Assembly: GCA_002839535.1 (NCBI GenBank)
Contig: PGYF01000072.1
Location: 1-5,555, forward strand
Length of the DNA: 5,555 nt
Direction of reading: 5' to 3'
DNA from: Nitrospira bacterium HGW-Nitrospira-1
GTDB taxonomy: Bacteria > Nitrospirota > Thermodesulfovibrionia > Thermodesulfovibrionales > UBA6898
Shown: in pieces, positions 1-5,433 of the stretch
Numbering within the stretch: position 1 is the first letter of the stretch
Layout: each line of letters starts with the position of its first letter
Notes under the pieces: generated by a model
Databases searched by the model: none
Seen by the model: only the letters and a program-made list of their open reading frames with translations
What the model was told of the DNA's origin: nothing
Position numbers and translations under genes: made by a program

Positions 1-51
1 GACTTTAAAAGAGGTAAAAAAGTAGAATTGGTTGGAGTAGATTTTACATGA
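1..51 (+). CDS. Possible C-terminal end of an unidentified protein, cut by the window edge
   Basis: Frame 1 is open from the window edge to a TGA at 49-51 and reads as 16 residues ending in the peptide KKVELVGVDFT. The composition (alternating charged and hydrophobic residues, ending in a beta-strand-like segment) looks like real coding sequence, but 16 codons cannot prove it. If real, the gene converges on hflX, whose stop codon lies 12 bases further on. I do not recognise the family. Confidence 0.3.
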   Translation, partial: DFKRGKKVELVGVDFT

Positions 52-63
52 GGCAACGAATAT

Positions 64-1731
64 TCATTTCGTATAGTTTTTTAAATGAGGCAACAGGTCA
101 AAGAGGTCCCTCTCCATGGCAGCAAGCAGGGGAACAAAGGTTTTTTTGTTTTGAGCCGAAATGGGGATTGCCTGAAAACGCTGTGCGAGTATTCCCGCCT
201 CTTCGGCGCTCAGTTTATCAATCTTGTTGAATATGAGCAACCTTTTTTTATCCAGAAGGTCCAGGTCCGAGAGTACCTTCTCAACTGACGCCATATGCTG
301 TTCAAACCTTGGGCTGGAAGCATCTACAACGTGCAAAAGAAGGTCAGCGTCTTTCAACTCTTCAAGGGTTGCCCTGAATGCGGTCATGAGGTCCTTCGGA
401 AGGTCTCTGATGAAACCGACCGTATCGGTGATAACGACCTCCCGCTCCCTGGGAAACCTGAGCCGTCTGCTCGCCGTATCCAGTGTCGCAAATAATTTGT
501 CCTCTACGAATGTCCCGCTTTTTGTCATCGCATTCAGAAGGGTGGATTTCCCGGCGTTTGTATATCCGACAATAGAGACTATCGGAATCTCCTTTGCAAC
601 ACGCCTTGCCTTTCTCTGTCTCCTTGCCTCGCCCAGCAGCTTCAATTCCTTCTCCAGAAGATTGATCCTGTCTCTTACGCGCCTTCTGTCGATCTCAAGC
701 TTCATCTCACCTGGGCCCCTTCCGCCAATGCCGCCCATCAGTCTCGACATGGCTGTTCCCTTGCCGGTCAGTCTCGGCAACCGGTACTTAAGCTGTGCAA
801 GCTCCACCTGTACCTTTCCGTCCCTGCTGTGGGCGCGTCTGGCGAATATATCGAGGATAAGCTGGGAACGGTCAATGACCTTCAGTTCCGTGATCTCGGC
901 TATCGCCTTTATCTGTGACGGGGACATATCCTGGTCAAAGATCAACAGGGTAGCGCCCCTGTTCATCGCCGTAATAACAAGCTCTTTGATCTTGCCTTCA
1001 CCCATGAGATACCGTGGATTTATCTCATGTGGTCTCTGAATAATCGCATCCAGCACCATAACATCGCTTGAAAGGGCAAGTTCCCTCAATTCAGCGATAG
1101 AATCTTCCTGATCATATTTTGGTTTTACCGAGACACTGACCAGAATCGCCTTTTCCCTGGCAGAGGTTCCACCGGTATATCTCCCCTGCAAGCCGGTTTC
1201 GATCGCCCCTGTCTTTTCAACTTCCTGTTCAAAATCTCTTACAAACGTCTCAAAATCAAATTGTATATCGTAAATATCATCAGGAGGAAGCGCCTTAAAC
1301 GGCTTTTTTGGATCACGTCTGTCAAGATGCGCAATATGGAGTATTGAAGGCTGTCCGTCCTTTAAGCCGATTGCAGCGATGACATCAAGCCGTAAAAGCG
1401 CCAGGTCTGTCAGATCGTCCTGGCTGAGCGGTTCATTATTGAGGTGCGTATGGACAAGCCTGAGACCGCGGAGCGCCTTCCGACCGAGGGGATAGTCCTC
1501 GAGCGGCGGCAGAAATATGCCCTTGGAATCTCCGACAATCACATGCGTGACTGAACCTTTTCTTGAGATCAGGACGCCGATCTGCCGGTTCAGTTCGGTT
1601 GAAATAGCGGCAAGGTATTTTGCGAGTTCGACAGTTATCAGTTCCCGATGCACACGACGGCGATATATCCTTTCGAGTGCATTTATGTGACTGCCTTTGA
1701 GTCCTGTAAGTTTCCCGTAAAGCGGCGGTAT
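64..1731 (-). CDS. hflX: GTPase HflX, long form; probable ATA start codon
   Basis: HflX is a cytoplasmic TRAFAC-class GTPase that binds the 50S subunit and splits stalled or heat-damaged ribosomes. Numbering from the internal GTG (1651-1653, 529 aa): an N-terminal extension fills about 1-165, the glycine-rich HflX domain about 168-350 (with GGIGGRGPGE at 307-316 and a basic coiled stretch at 320-351), and the G domain 357-529. G motifs are all visible: G1 GYTNAGKST 363-371, G2 Thr390 in LFATLD, G3 DTVGF 410-414, G4 NKID 476-479, G5 ISAQ 498-501. The frame stays open upstream of the GTG for 37 more codons, and the residues there (KLTGLKG, then ALERIYRRR) fit the long-form N-terminus. The only start with a good ribosome binding site is ATA at 1729-1731, five bases after AGGAGG; no ATG, GTG or TTG is available there. 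From it the protein is 555 aa. Stop is TGA. Family assignment is certain; the start is inferred. Confidence 0.95.
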   Translation of the reverse strand: MPPLYGKLTGLKGSHINALERIYRRRVHRELITVELAKYLAAISTELNRQIGVLISRKGSVTHVIVGDSKGIFLPPLEDYPLGRKALRGLRLVHTHLNNEPLSQDDLTDLALLRLDVIAAIGLKDGQPSILHIAHLDRRDPKKPFKALPPDDIYDIQFDFETFVRDFEQEVEKTGAIETGLQGRYTGGTSAREKAILVSVSVKPKYDQEDSIAELRELALSSDVMVLDAIIQRPHEINPRYLMGEGKIKELVITAMNRGATLLIFDQDMSPSQIKAIAEITELKVIDRSQLILDIFARRAHSRDGKVQVELAQLKYRLPRLTGKGTAMSRLMGGIGGRGPGEMKLEIDRRRVRDRINLLEKELKLLGEARRQRKARRVAKEIPIVSIVGYTNAGKSTLLNAMTKSGTFVEDKLFATLDTASRRLRFPREREVVITDTVGFIRDLPKDLMTAFRATLEELKDADLLLHVVDASSPRFEQHMASVEKVLSDLDLLDKKRLLIFNKIDKLSAEEAGILAQRFQAIPISAQNKKTFVPLLAAMERDLFDLLPHLKNYTK

Positions 1732-1742
1732 ATAAGCCTCCT
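1729..1742 (-). promoter_or_regulatory. hflX: Ribosome binding site AGGAGG with ATA start for hflX
   Basis: On the minus strand AGGAGG occupies 1742-1737, followed by the five bases CTTAT and then ATA at 1731-1729. This is near-ideal Shine-Dalgarno strength and spacing. The conserved HflX N-terminus begins a few residues later in the same frame. The internal GTG at 1653 has only AAGGA about 14 bases away, which is too far to be convincing. Confidence 0.55.
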
Positions 1743-1809
1743 GCAGAAAATAAACTATTTGACTTTATGTTATCATAAAAACCTATGGTGAAACCGAAAA
1801 TAAAGTCAC
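1732..1809. promoter_or_regulatory. Divergent intergenic region between hflX and the HNH gene
   Basis: This AT-rich stretch must carry the promoters of both divergent genes. On the plus strand TTGACT (1759-1764) is a good -35 match; the nearest -10-like hexamer, TATGGT (1784-1789), lies 19 bases on, so the pair is weak. On the minus strand TATGAT (1777-1772) is a good -10 match without a clear -35. These are pattern matches only, and no operator-like symmetry stands out. Confidence 0.25.
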
Positions 1810-1825
1810 AGGAGGTAAGTTTTTG
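1810..1825 (+). promoter_or_regulatory. Ribosome binding site AGGAGGT with TTG start of the HNH gene
   Basis: AGGAGGT at 1810-1816 is followed by six bases and then TTG at 1823-1825. The strength and spacing of this site decide the start in favour of TTG over the in-frame ATG at 1841, which has no comparable site. Confidence 0.75.
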
Positions 1826-2149
1826 GGAAGCAGACAACGAATGAAATTCCGAAAACCCGTGCCGCAAAAGCCCGCCGCAGGCAAGACCGCCGCTGAAATC
1901 GTCAGGGAATTAAAAGAGGGCAATGCCCCTGTCTCCGATTATAGGGAGCAATCCCTGAAAATCCACGGCCTGATATGCGCCAAATGCGGGAGGGAGTTTG
2001 ATTTCAAAAACCGGCGCCTGCTCACTGTGCATCATAAAGACGGCAACTACCAAAACAATCCTCCTGATGGCTCCAACTGGGAGAACCTCTGCGTTTATTG
2101 CCATGACGACGAGCACAGCAGAGGGCTGCTCGGAGATTATCTTAAGTAA
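1823..2149 (+). CDS. YajD-like HNH endonuclease family protein
   Basis: A 108-residue soluble protein, expected to be cytoplasmic. Its C-terminal half is an HNH (beta-beta-alpha metal) fold: zinc-knuckle pairs C52-x2-C55 and C90-x2-C93, the core Val-His-His at 69-71, an NNPPDGSNW block at 78-86, and the closing CHDDEH at 93-98. This spacing and the DGSNWE-L-C-YC-H signature match the small family of E. coli YajD. Residues 1-38 are basic and probably a flexible DNA-binding tail. No partner methylase, integrase or intein is adjacent, so restriction or homing roles have no support here; the biological role of the family is poorly known. The gene is intact, starts at TTG with a strong ribosome binding site, and ends in TAA. 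Its 3' end overlaps the converging toxin remnant by eight bases, suggesting that a rearrangement joined foreign sequence just at its stop. Confidence 0.88.
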   Translation: MGSRQRMKFRKPVPQKPAAGKTAAEIVRELKEGNAPVSDYREQSLKIHGLICAKCGREFDFKNRRLLTVHHKDGNYQNNPPDGSNWENLCVYCHDDEHSRGLLGDYLK

Positions 2150-2279
2150 AGGGAAAGGAGTTTGTGACAGCTTCTTTTGCAAGAGGGCCGAACTGAGGAT
2201 GTGCTTCTATGTAATAGATAACAGGCGCTGTGTCTACGAAAATAGAGCTTATCAGGGCGAGTTCTTCAGATAAGGTCAC
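2142..2279 (-). pseudogene. Truncated PIN-domain (VapC-type) toxin, N-terminal remnant
   Basis: A 45-codon remnant starting at GTG (2277-2279), which overlaps the antitoxin stop as GTGA, the usual translational coupling of antitoxin-toxin pairs. Residues 13-25 read as the first beta strand and helix of a PIN domain, with the first catalytic acid Asp15 in the motif FVDTAPVIYY. PIN toxins are normally about 130-145 residues and need three or four acidic residues to cut RNA; here everything after about residue 40 is missing and a TAA (2144-2142) closes the frame inside the 3' end of the HNH gene. It cannot be an active nuclease. The subfamily call (VapC rather than another PIN toxin) is inferred from the antitoxin partner. 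Confidence 0.65.
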
Positions 2280-2488
2280 ACCCTGTCCTCTCTCAAACGA
2301 TTGACATATTCCTGGGCGTCCTTGCCTTTCCACAATCCTTTTCCAAGACCGTAAAGCCCTTTCCAGTCGAGTTCTTTTTTTATGGCAATGCCTGTTTTCT
2401 TAAGCTGATGGGCAAGCTTTTCCAGCAATTTCAACTGATCATTAGGCGTGAGCCTTTCAACCTCTTCATCATTCCAGAGCGGCTTGTT
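2276..2488 (-). pseudogene. Antitoxin remnant (partner of the PIN toxin), start missing
   Basis: About 70 codons are recognisable, ending in TGA at 2278-2276. The C-terminal part (LYGLGKGLWKG, then DAQEYVNRLRE) is typical of small antitoxins found in front of PIN toxins, whose C-terminal tail wraps the toxin; the part before it (LTPNDQLKLLEKLA) resembles their leading helix. The frame runs upstream into the glutamate synthase third-subunit remnant without any ATG, GTG or TTG, so the native start has been lost. The sequence upstream of about 2490 belongs to another gene in another frame. It could be expressed only through an unusual start. Family call rests on motif memory, without a database check. 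Confidence 0.6.
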
Positions 2489-2601
2489 GCGCCTCTCAGC
2501 TCCGGTGCGCCTGCCTGTACCGCATCCTGTATCTGCTCTTCCAGAATACGGGACGCAACGCGGTTGCCATCGACATTGCCTTTGATAACAATTTTTTTCA
2601 C
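2431..2601 (-). pseudogene. Glutamate synthase third subunit (GXGXG domain), N-terminal remnant
   Basis: A GTG at 2601-2599 opens a frame whose first 36 residues (KKIVIKGNVDG, then VASRILEEQIQDAV, then GAPELR) resemble the N-terminus of the GXGXG-domain subunit of three-component glutamate synthases, normally about 250 residues. Homology stops near 2494, after which the frame crosses the antitoxin remnant out of register and ends in TGA at 2433-2431. Position supports the call: it lies directly downstream of the FMN subunit on the same strand, where this subunit belongs. The beta-helix domain that bridges the ammonia tunnel is completely absent. A non-ideal AAAGG about 12 bases upstream is the only ribosome binding site. 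The family call is inferred from the short segment plus context. Confidence 0.55.
2480..2500. other. Deletion or recombination junction: glutamate synthase subunit 3 joined to antitoxin
   Basis: Within roughly 20 bases the minus strand changes from the N-terminus of glutamate synthase subunit 3 (ending near 2494) to an antitoxin body in a different frame (recognisable from about 2488). At least 600 bases of the first gene and the start of the second are absent. No target-site duplication or transposase is visible at the join. Confidence 0.5.
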
Positions 2602-2662
2602 TCTGATGAGCCTTTTATTTTAATACCAACTCTGCACATCATCTCTGAGCCGGGCATAGAAC

Positions 2663-2713
2663 ATAACCCCACCCTGCCTCCCCTTATCTTAAGGGGAGGT
2701 GAGGAGGGGTTAT
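2663..2713. repeat. 51-bp imperfect palindrome, probable dispersed REP/MITE-like element
   Basis: The inner stem CCTCCCCTTA (2677-2686) and TAAGGGGAGG (2690-2699) is a perfect 10-bp inverted repeat with a 3-base loop. The outer arms ATAACCCC (2663-2670) and GGGGTTAT (2706-2713) form a perfect 8-bp repeat. The six-base segments between them pair partly, so nearly the whole element folds into one hairpin. It separates the FMN subunit stop from the third-subunit start, an unusually long gap for such an operon. Palindromes of this G/C-rich kind are widely dispersed in Nitrospirota and Desulfobacterota genomes, to my knowledge. No T-run follows the stem on the minus strand, so it is not a standard intrinsic terminator for the operon. 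Confidence 0.7.
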
Positions 2714-2724
2714 TCAGTTTTTTT

Positions 2725-3574
2725 TCAGCAGGCATAACTTATCCCCAACCTCTCTGCCATTGCTTTATCATCAATGCTCAGTCCATCTGACATGCCTATG
2801 GGCAGTTCCGTACTCCTTCCCATAGGCGCCGAATATCTTTCTCAATTCCACATCAGCAGCCTTAAATACTTCTACTACCCTCTCTGCAACCTTGTCGGAA
2901 TCAAGCCTTCTGTAAAGCTTCGGGTCCTGTGTTGTAATGCCCCGAGGACAGAGCCCTGTATTGCAGAGATTGCAGCGATTGTACTCATCTCCAAAACAGT
3001 CAGCCGAGGCCTGCATGATATATTTGCCGATAGCGACCGCAGATGCGCCAAGCATGATCAGCGCAGCCGCGTTTGCGGCCAGATTGCCTTTTTTGCCGAC
3101 GCCTCCCGCAGCAATCAGCGGAAGCTCGTTTTGCTTGCCCTGTTTTACGAGGTCAAGGTAGCATTCCCTGATGTTCGATGCTATGGGGTGTCCCATCTTG
3201 TCCATAGATACGTTATATGCCGCGCCTGTCCCGCCGTCCTCTCCGTCTATGCAAAGTCCCCCGGCGTAAGGATTTCTGGCAAGGTTATTTAAAACAGCCC
3301 GCGCTGTTTTCGACATTGACATGGACTGGATCATCTTGGCGACAGCCTCTTCAATGGAATACTTTGTCTGGTGGGTCGGAGGCGATGCAAGGTCAACAAA
3401 TTGCGGAACGCCGCGAATACTCGCTATGAGCTTCAACACCTTCTGCGCCATCAGAAGCCCGCCGTCACCGGGCTTGGCGCCCTGACCGTACTTGATCTCT
3501 ATCGCCGCAGGGTCTTCAACCATATGAGGCAAGGCATGAATTATCTCGTCCCAGCCAAAGTATCCGGAAGCGAT
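2725..3574 (-). pseudogene. gltB: 3' half of the glutamate synthase FMN subunit, same frame after the TAG, then frameshifted
   Basis: Directly after the TAG the same frame continues as IASGYFGWDEIIHA and then IEIKYGQGAKPGDGGLL, so no bases are lost at the stop. Further on lie IDGEDGGTGAAYNVSMDKMG (flavin and substrate loop), AAGGVGKKGNLAANAAAL (phosphate-binding loop) and the cysteine cluster CNLCNTGLCPRGITTQD expected to hold the 3Fe-4S centre. A gene caller would start this part at TTG 3532-3530 and stop at 2771 (253 aa), ending in a spurious tail TAHRHVRWTEH. The native tail is in the next frame, to TGA 2727-2725. Between SMSM and SKTARAVLNN the family has, as I recall, about 14 more residues including a barrel strand. 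Confidence 0.85.
2817..2818 (-). other. gltB: Single-base insertion (frameshift) near the C-terminus of the FMN subunit
   Basis: The minus strand reads GGGAAGGAG here. Dropping one of the two A bases changes the product from YGKEYGTAHRHV to YGRSTELPIGMSD and keeps the frame open to TGA at 2727-2725. The restored tail resembles the family, and the extended frame has no further stop. Confidence 0.75.
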
Positions 3575-3577
3575 CTA
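3575..3577 (-). other. gltB: In-frame TAG inside the FMN subunit gene (codon 257)
   Basis: The codon is TAG on the minus strand, with uninterrupted family-like protein on both sides in the same frame. From memory of homologues, the position is glutamine (…YFIxQIASGYFGW), reached by a single C-to-T change from CAG. The reading on either side is seen directly; the ancestral residue is recalled from the family. Confidence 0.85.
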
Positions 3578-4345
3578 TATGATAAAATATTTCAGGTATT
3601 GCGATCTCAAAAGCCTCGGTGGCATTCCGCCCTCCCCTGAGCACATGACAACCGGAAGCCCCTCCACCTCATTGAGATAGGCAACACCCATGGCAAGGCC
3701 TTCCCACATCGGGGGTGAAAGCGCTCCGATAGACATGCTGCCGATCATGATAGGATATATCTCGCGGACAGGCGGTATAAACTTGCCGCTCGTTTTATCG
3801 AGGACCAGTTGACCGTTTACGGTTTTCAGCGGCAGTTCATCCGGAGGCAATATCCTTCCCAGAAGGCTTCTGATACGGAATTCATGCCGTCCTGCATCAA
3901 GCGCCGGGTCGGTGAGCATCGATATCCTCGTAAACTTAAGCCGGTCAAGTGTTGATATCGCCGGATCATTCCTCCGGCCTCCTCTTTTATATCCGTCTCC
4001 ACCCTTATTTTTATAATGCAGGAGTTTGTTCTGGGGATTAAACTCAGGCTCTATAGCTTCATTGGGGCAGACAAGAGTGCAGGCCCCGCAGCCAGTGCAG
4101 TATCTGTCCATATCAACAACCTGCTCCACTACATGGATTGTCTTTCTTGACGCCAAGGGTGTAGGCATAAGCCCCTCGGAATAAACGCTTCTGCGCACCT
4201 TTACAGAAGGCACAATTGCCTTGACCGGGCATACTGCCGTGCAGTTGCCGCATCTTTTACAGCGGTCATCCCTCCACCGTATAATATAGGGGAACTCTCT
4301 TAAGGAAAGTTTATGATTATGGTCTAACCGTGTAGCTGGTTCCAT
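3575..4345 (-). pseudogene. gltB: 5' half of the glutamate synthase FMN subunit: ferredoxin domain plus start of the FMN barrel
   Basis: This 256-codon open part carries two 4Fe-4S clusters of bacterial ferredoxin type: C29-x2-C32-x2-C35-x3-C39-P and C83-x2-C86-x2-C89-x3-C93-P. They would pass electrons to the flavin. From about residue 125 the glutamate synthase domain begins, with GSMSIGALS at 202-210 (start of the FMN-binding barrel) and GEGGMPPRL at 237-245. The open frame ends at the TAG after KYFII, in the middle of the barrel. Alone it could perhaps fold as a ferredoxin, but it lacks most of the FMN site, the 3Fe-4S cysteines and the substrate-binding part, so it cannot catalyse glutamate synthesis. 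Confidence 0.88.
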
Positions 4346-4830
4346 GCCTCCACCTTCTGCGCCTGCGGCGAAATAATTACCATGTCGTATTTCATAGGGA
4401 AGATGTCTTTACTCCGATCTCTCTTTGGGATCGCTTTATCCACACCGCATTCCTCGGACATCAGCGCATATCTACCTTTTACGCCGCCGACAACACCGGG
4501 CCTGAGTTTCTTGGAGTCCTGCAGCATAAAACAGGCGCCCTCAGGGGTGAATCCAATCACCATATTGGGACCGTCAATGCATAAAGGCCGTAACGACTGT
4601 TTCATCAGTCTCAGGGCATCCCTGTCTTTTCGCTCCGCGATCTCTGAAGATTTCAGCGGCGTGATAACATCCTTATAATAATGCAGCGGGAATCCCAGCT
4701 GTTTTGCCGAGTAATGGAGTATATGGGTGAAGACCTCGCTGTCGCTGTTGTAGCCGACATAGCCCGGCACTCCCCTGCTCATAAGGTATTCCCGGATGGG
4801 AACAAACGCAGTATTTTCGCCGTTTGTCAT
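4324..4830 (-). pseudogene. C-terminal fragment of the amidotransferase
   Basis: Four codons after the TAG an in-frame ATG (4830-4828) could begin a 168-residue product, MTNGENTAFVPI onward. It has the oxyanion-pocket NGEN segment, YVGYNSDSEVFTHIL, the LCIDGPN and GFTPEG turns, and a DRSKDIFPMKYDMVI C-terminal block, but lacks the catalytic cysteine. No ribosome binding site better than chance stands before the ATG, so an independent product is doubtful. It ends WNQLHG at TAG 4326-4324, inside the first codons of the FMN subunit gene. Confidence 0.8.
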
Positions 4831-4842
4831 CGTAGAGTAGCC

Positions 4843-4845
4843 CTA
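4843..4845 (-). other. In-frame TAG inside the amidotransferase gene (codon 197)
   Basis: TAG on the minus strand between ACHPFFM and GYSTMTNGEN, with the same frame continuing. Homologues, as I recall them, have glutamine just before GYSTMTNG, so one C-to-T change from CAG explains it. Local bases show no obvious stem-loop of the SECIS type directly after the codon. Confidence 0.8.
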
Positions 4846-5433
4846 CATAAAAAACGGGTGGCAGGCGTAAAGGTTTATCGCATAATTCGTATTCTGTCTG
4901 CCCTGCGCAAAAATTATCTTTGCCTTCAGCAAAGAACTGTCAAGCCCGAAAAACTCGCTGAGCTGGAGGGGGTCTCCGACCTCTTTTAAGGTGATAATAT
5001 CAGGGTAAAAAGAGAACACAAAGATTGATTCGTCAGGCTCGCCAATCTTTCTCAGGGCAAGCCGTGTGTTCATCAAAAGGTCTTCTTTTTCCGCTGCAGA
5101 TTTGTCTTTGTAGACAGGAGGATAGTCGTAGACTCTTGCAAAATAGTGATCGCGCGGCACTATTCCCTTAACCGTTTTTATTTTTGGATTCCATATATGC
5201 TCAAGCCTGAACCCCTTTTTCTTCATATAATCATTAACAACCTCTATCCCCTTTTTAGAGCAGATGCCTGACAGTATCGGGTATTCCTTTAATTCCTCGA
5301 ACTCCCCGCCAAGGGATTTCAGCATAATGCCCATGCCTGACCCGTCATGACCTTCCTTCATGGTCTCAAGGGCATAGACATTCTCCATAGGAGAGAAGTA
5401 TTTATTTGATGTTATCGCTGCTAAACGGCACAT
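4843..5433 (-). pseudogene. N-terminal fragment of the amidotransferase (Cys2 nucleophile part)
   Basis: Open part of 196 codons from ATG 5433 to the TAG at 4845-4843. It contains the nucleophile Cys2 and the first beta layers of the Ntn-hydrolase fold, including a long family-specific insert (about 60-130) rich in Lys, Tyr and acidic residues. Residues 130-190 (ESIFVFSFYPDIITLKEVGDP onward) remain well conserved, which suggests the break is recent. Confidence 0.8.

Larger units (their letters stand above)
2725..4345 (-). pseudogene. gltB: Archaeal-type glutamate synthase FMN subunit with N-terminal ferredoxin domain, broken by a stop and a frameshift
   Basis: Whole gene: ATG at 4345-4343, native TGA at 2727-2725, about 539 residues when repaired. 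It overlaps the end of the amidotransferase gene by 22 bases, which is normal operon coupling, and AAGGTGG stands just upstream. Lesions visible: an in-frame TAG (3577-3575), replacing a residue I recall as Gln in the family; a probable 14-residue in-frame deletion near 3322; and one extra A on the minus strand at 2818-2817, so that the frame ends early at TGA 2773-2771. Removing that base restores a family-like C-terminus (YGRSTELPIGMSDGLS onward, ending GISYAC). Several independent lesions in an otherwise well-conserved protein indicate recent inactivation, unless the sequence contains errors. The 5' and 3' halves are described separately. Confidence 0.85.
4324..5433 (-). pseudogene. Class II glutamine amidotransferase subunit of glutamate synthase, interrupted by TAG
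   Basis: Role when intact: hydrolyse glutamine at an N-terminal cysteine and pass ammonia to the FMN subunit. The start is set at ATG 5433-5431, so that after Met removal Cys2 becomes the catalytic nucleophile (MCRLAAI); an upstream in-frame ATG would add 30 residues and bury the cysteine. Repaired length is 369 codons. EGHDGSG at 27-33 and NTNYAINLYACHPFF at about 181-195 are family motifs. Codon 197 is TAG (4845-4843), followed in the same frame by GYSTMTNGENTAF, whose NGEN segment should form part of the oxyanion/glutamine pocket. Translation ending at the TAG would therefore give an N-terminal piece with the nucleophile but no complete active site. The final stop is TAG 4326-4324. Upstream, 5434-5555 has no gene; an AGGA lies 14 bases before the ATG. 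Confidence 0.85.

Noticed and set aside
48..94. Direct repeat ATGAGGCAAC at 48-57 and 85-94, and a weak ACGAA/TTCGT hairpin before a T-run at 77-82
   Set aside because: Ten-base repeat with no flanking symmetry, and a five-base AT-rich stem; both are within chance expectation near the end of hflX.
224..1039. Long plus-strand open frame opposite hflX (271 codons)
   Set aside because: It lies wholly antisense to the well-conserved HflX coding frame, is rich in Ser/Arg/Leu as expected of a shadow frame, and shows no motif.
1436..1867. Minus-strand frame of 143 codons spanning the start of hflX and the HNH gene
   Set aside because: It overlaps two real genes in other frames and crosses their promoter region; no recognisable domain.
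2663..2725. Intrinsic terminator made of the palindrome and the T8 run at 2718-2725
   Set aside because: The T-run follows the stem only on the plus strand, and five bases beyond the outer arm; no plus-strand gene ends there, and the minus-strand operon has no T-run after the stem.
2774..3292. Plus-strand open frame of 172 codons opposite the FMN subunit
   Set aside because: Antisense shadow; the minus strand carries clear glutamate synthase motifs over the whole stretch.
3530..3577. Selenocysteine- or pyrrolysine-type recoding at the internal stop
   Set aside because: The codon is TAG, not TGA, the recalled residue is glutamine, and no characteristic downstream stem-loop was seen; a pyl gene set cannot be tested from this window.
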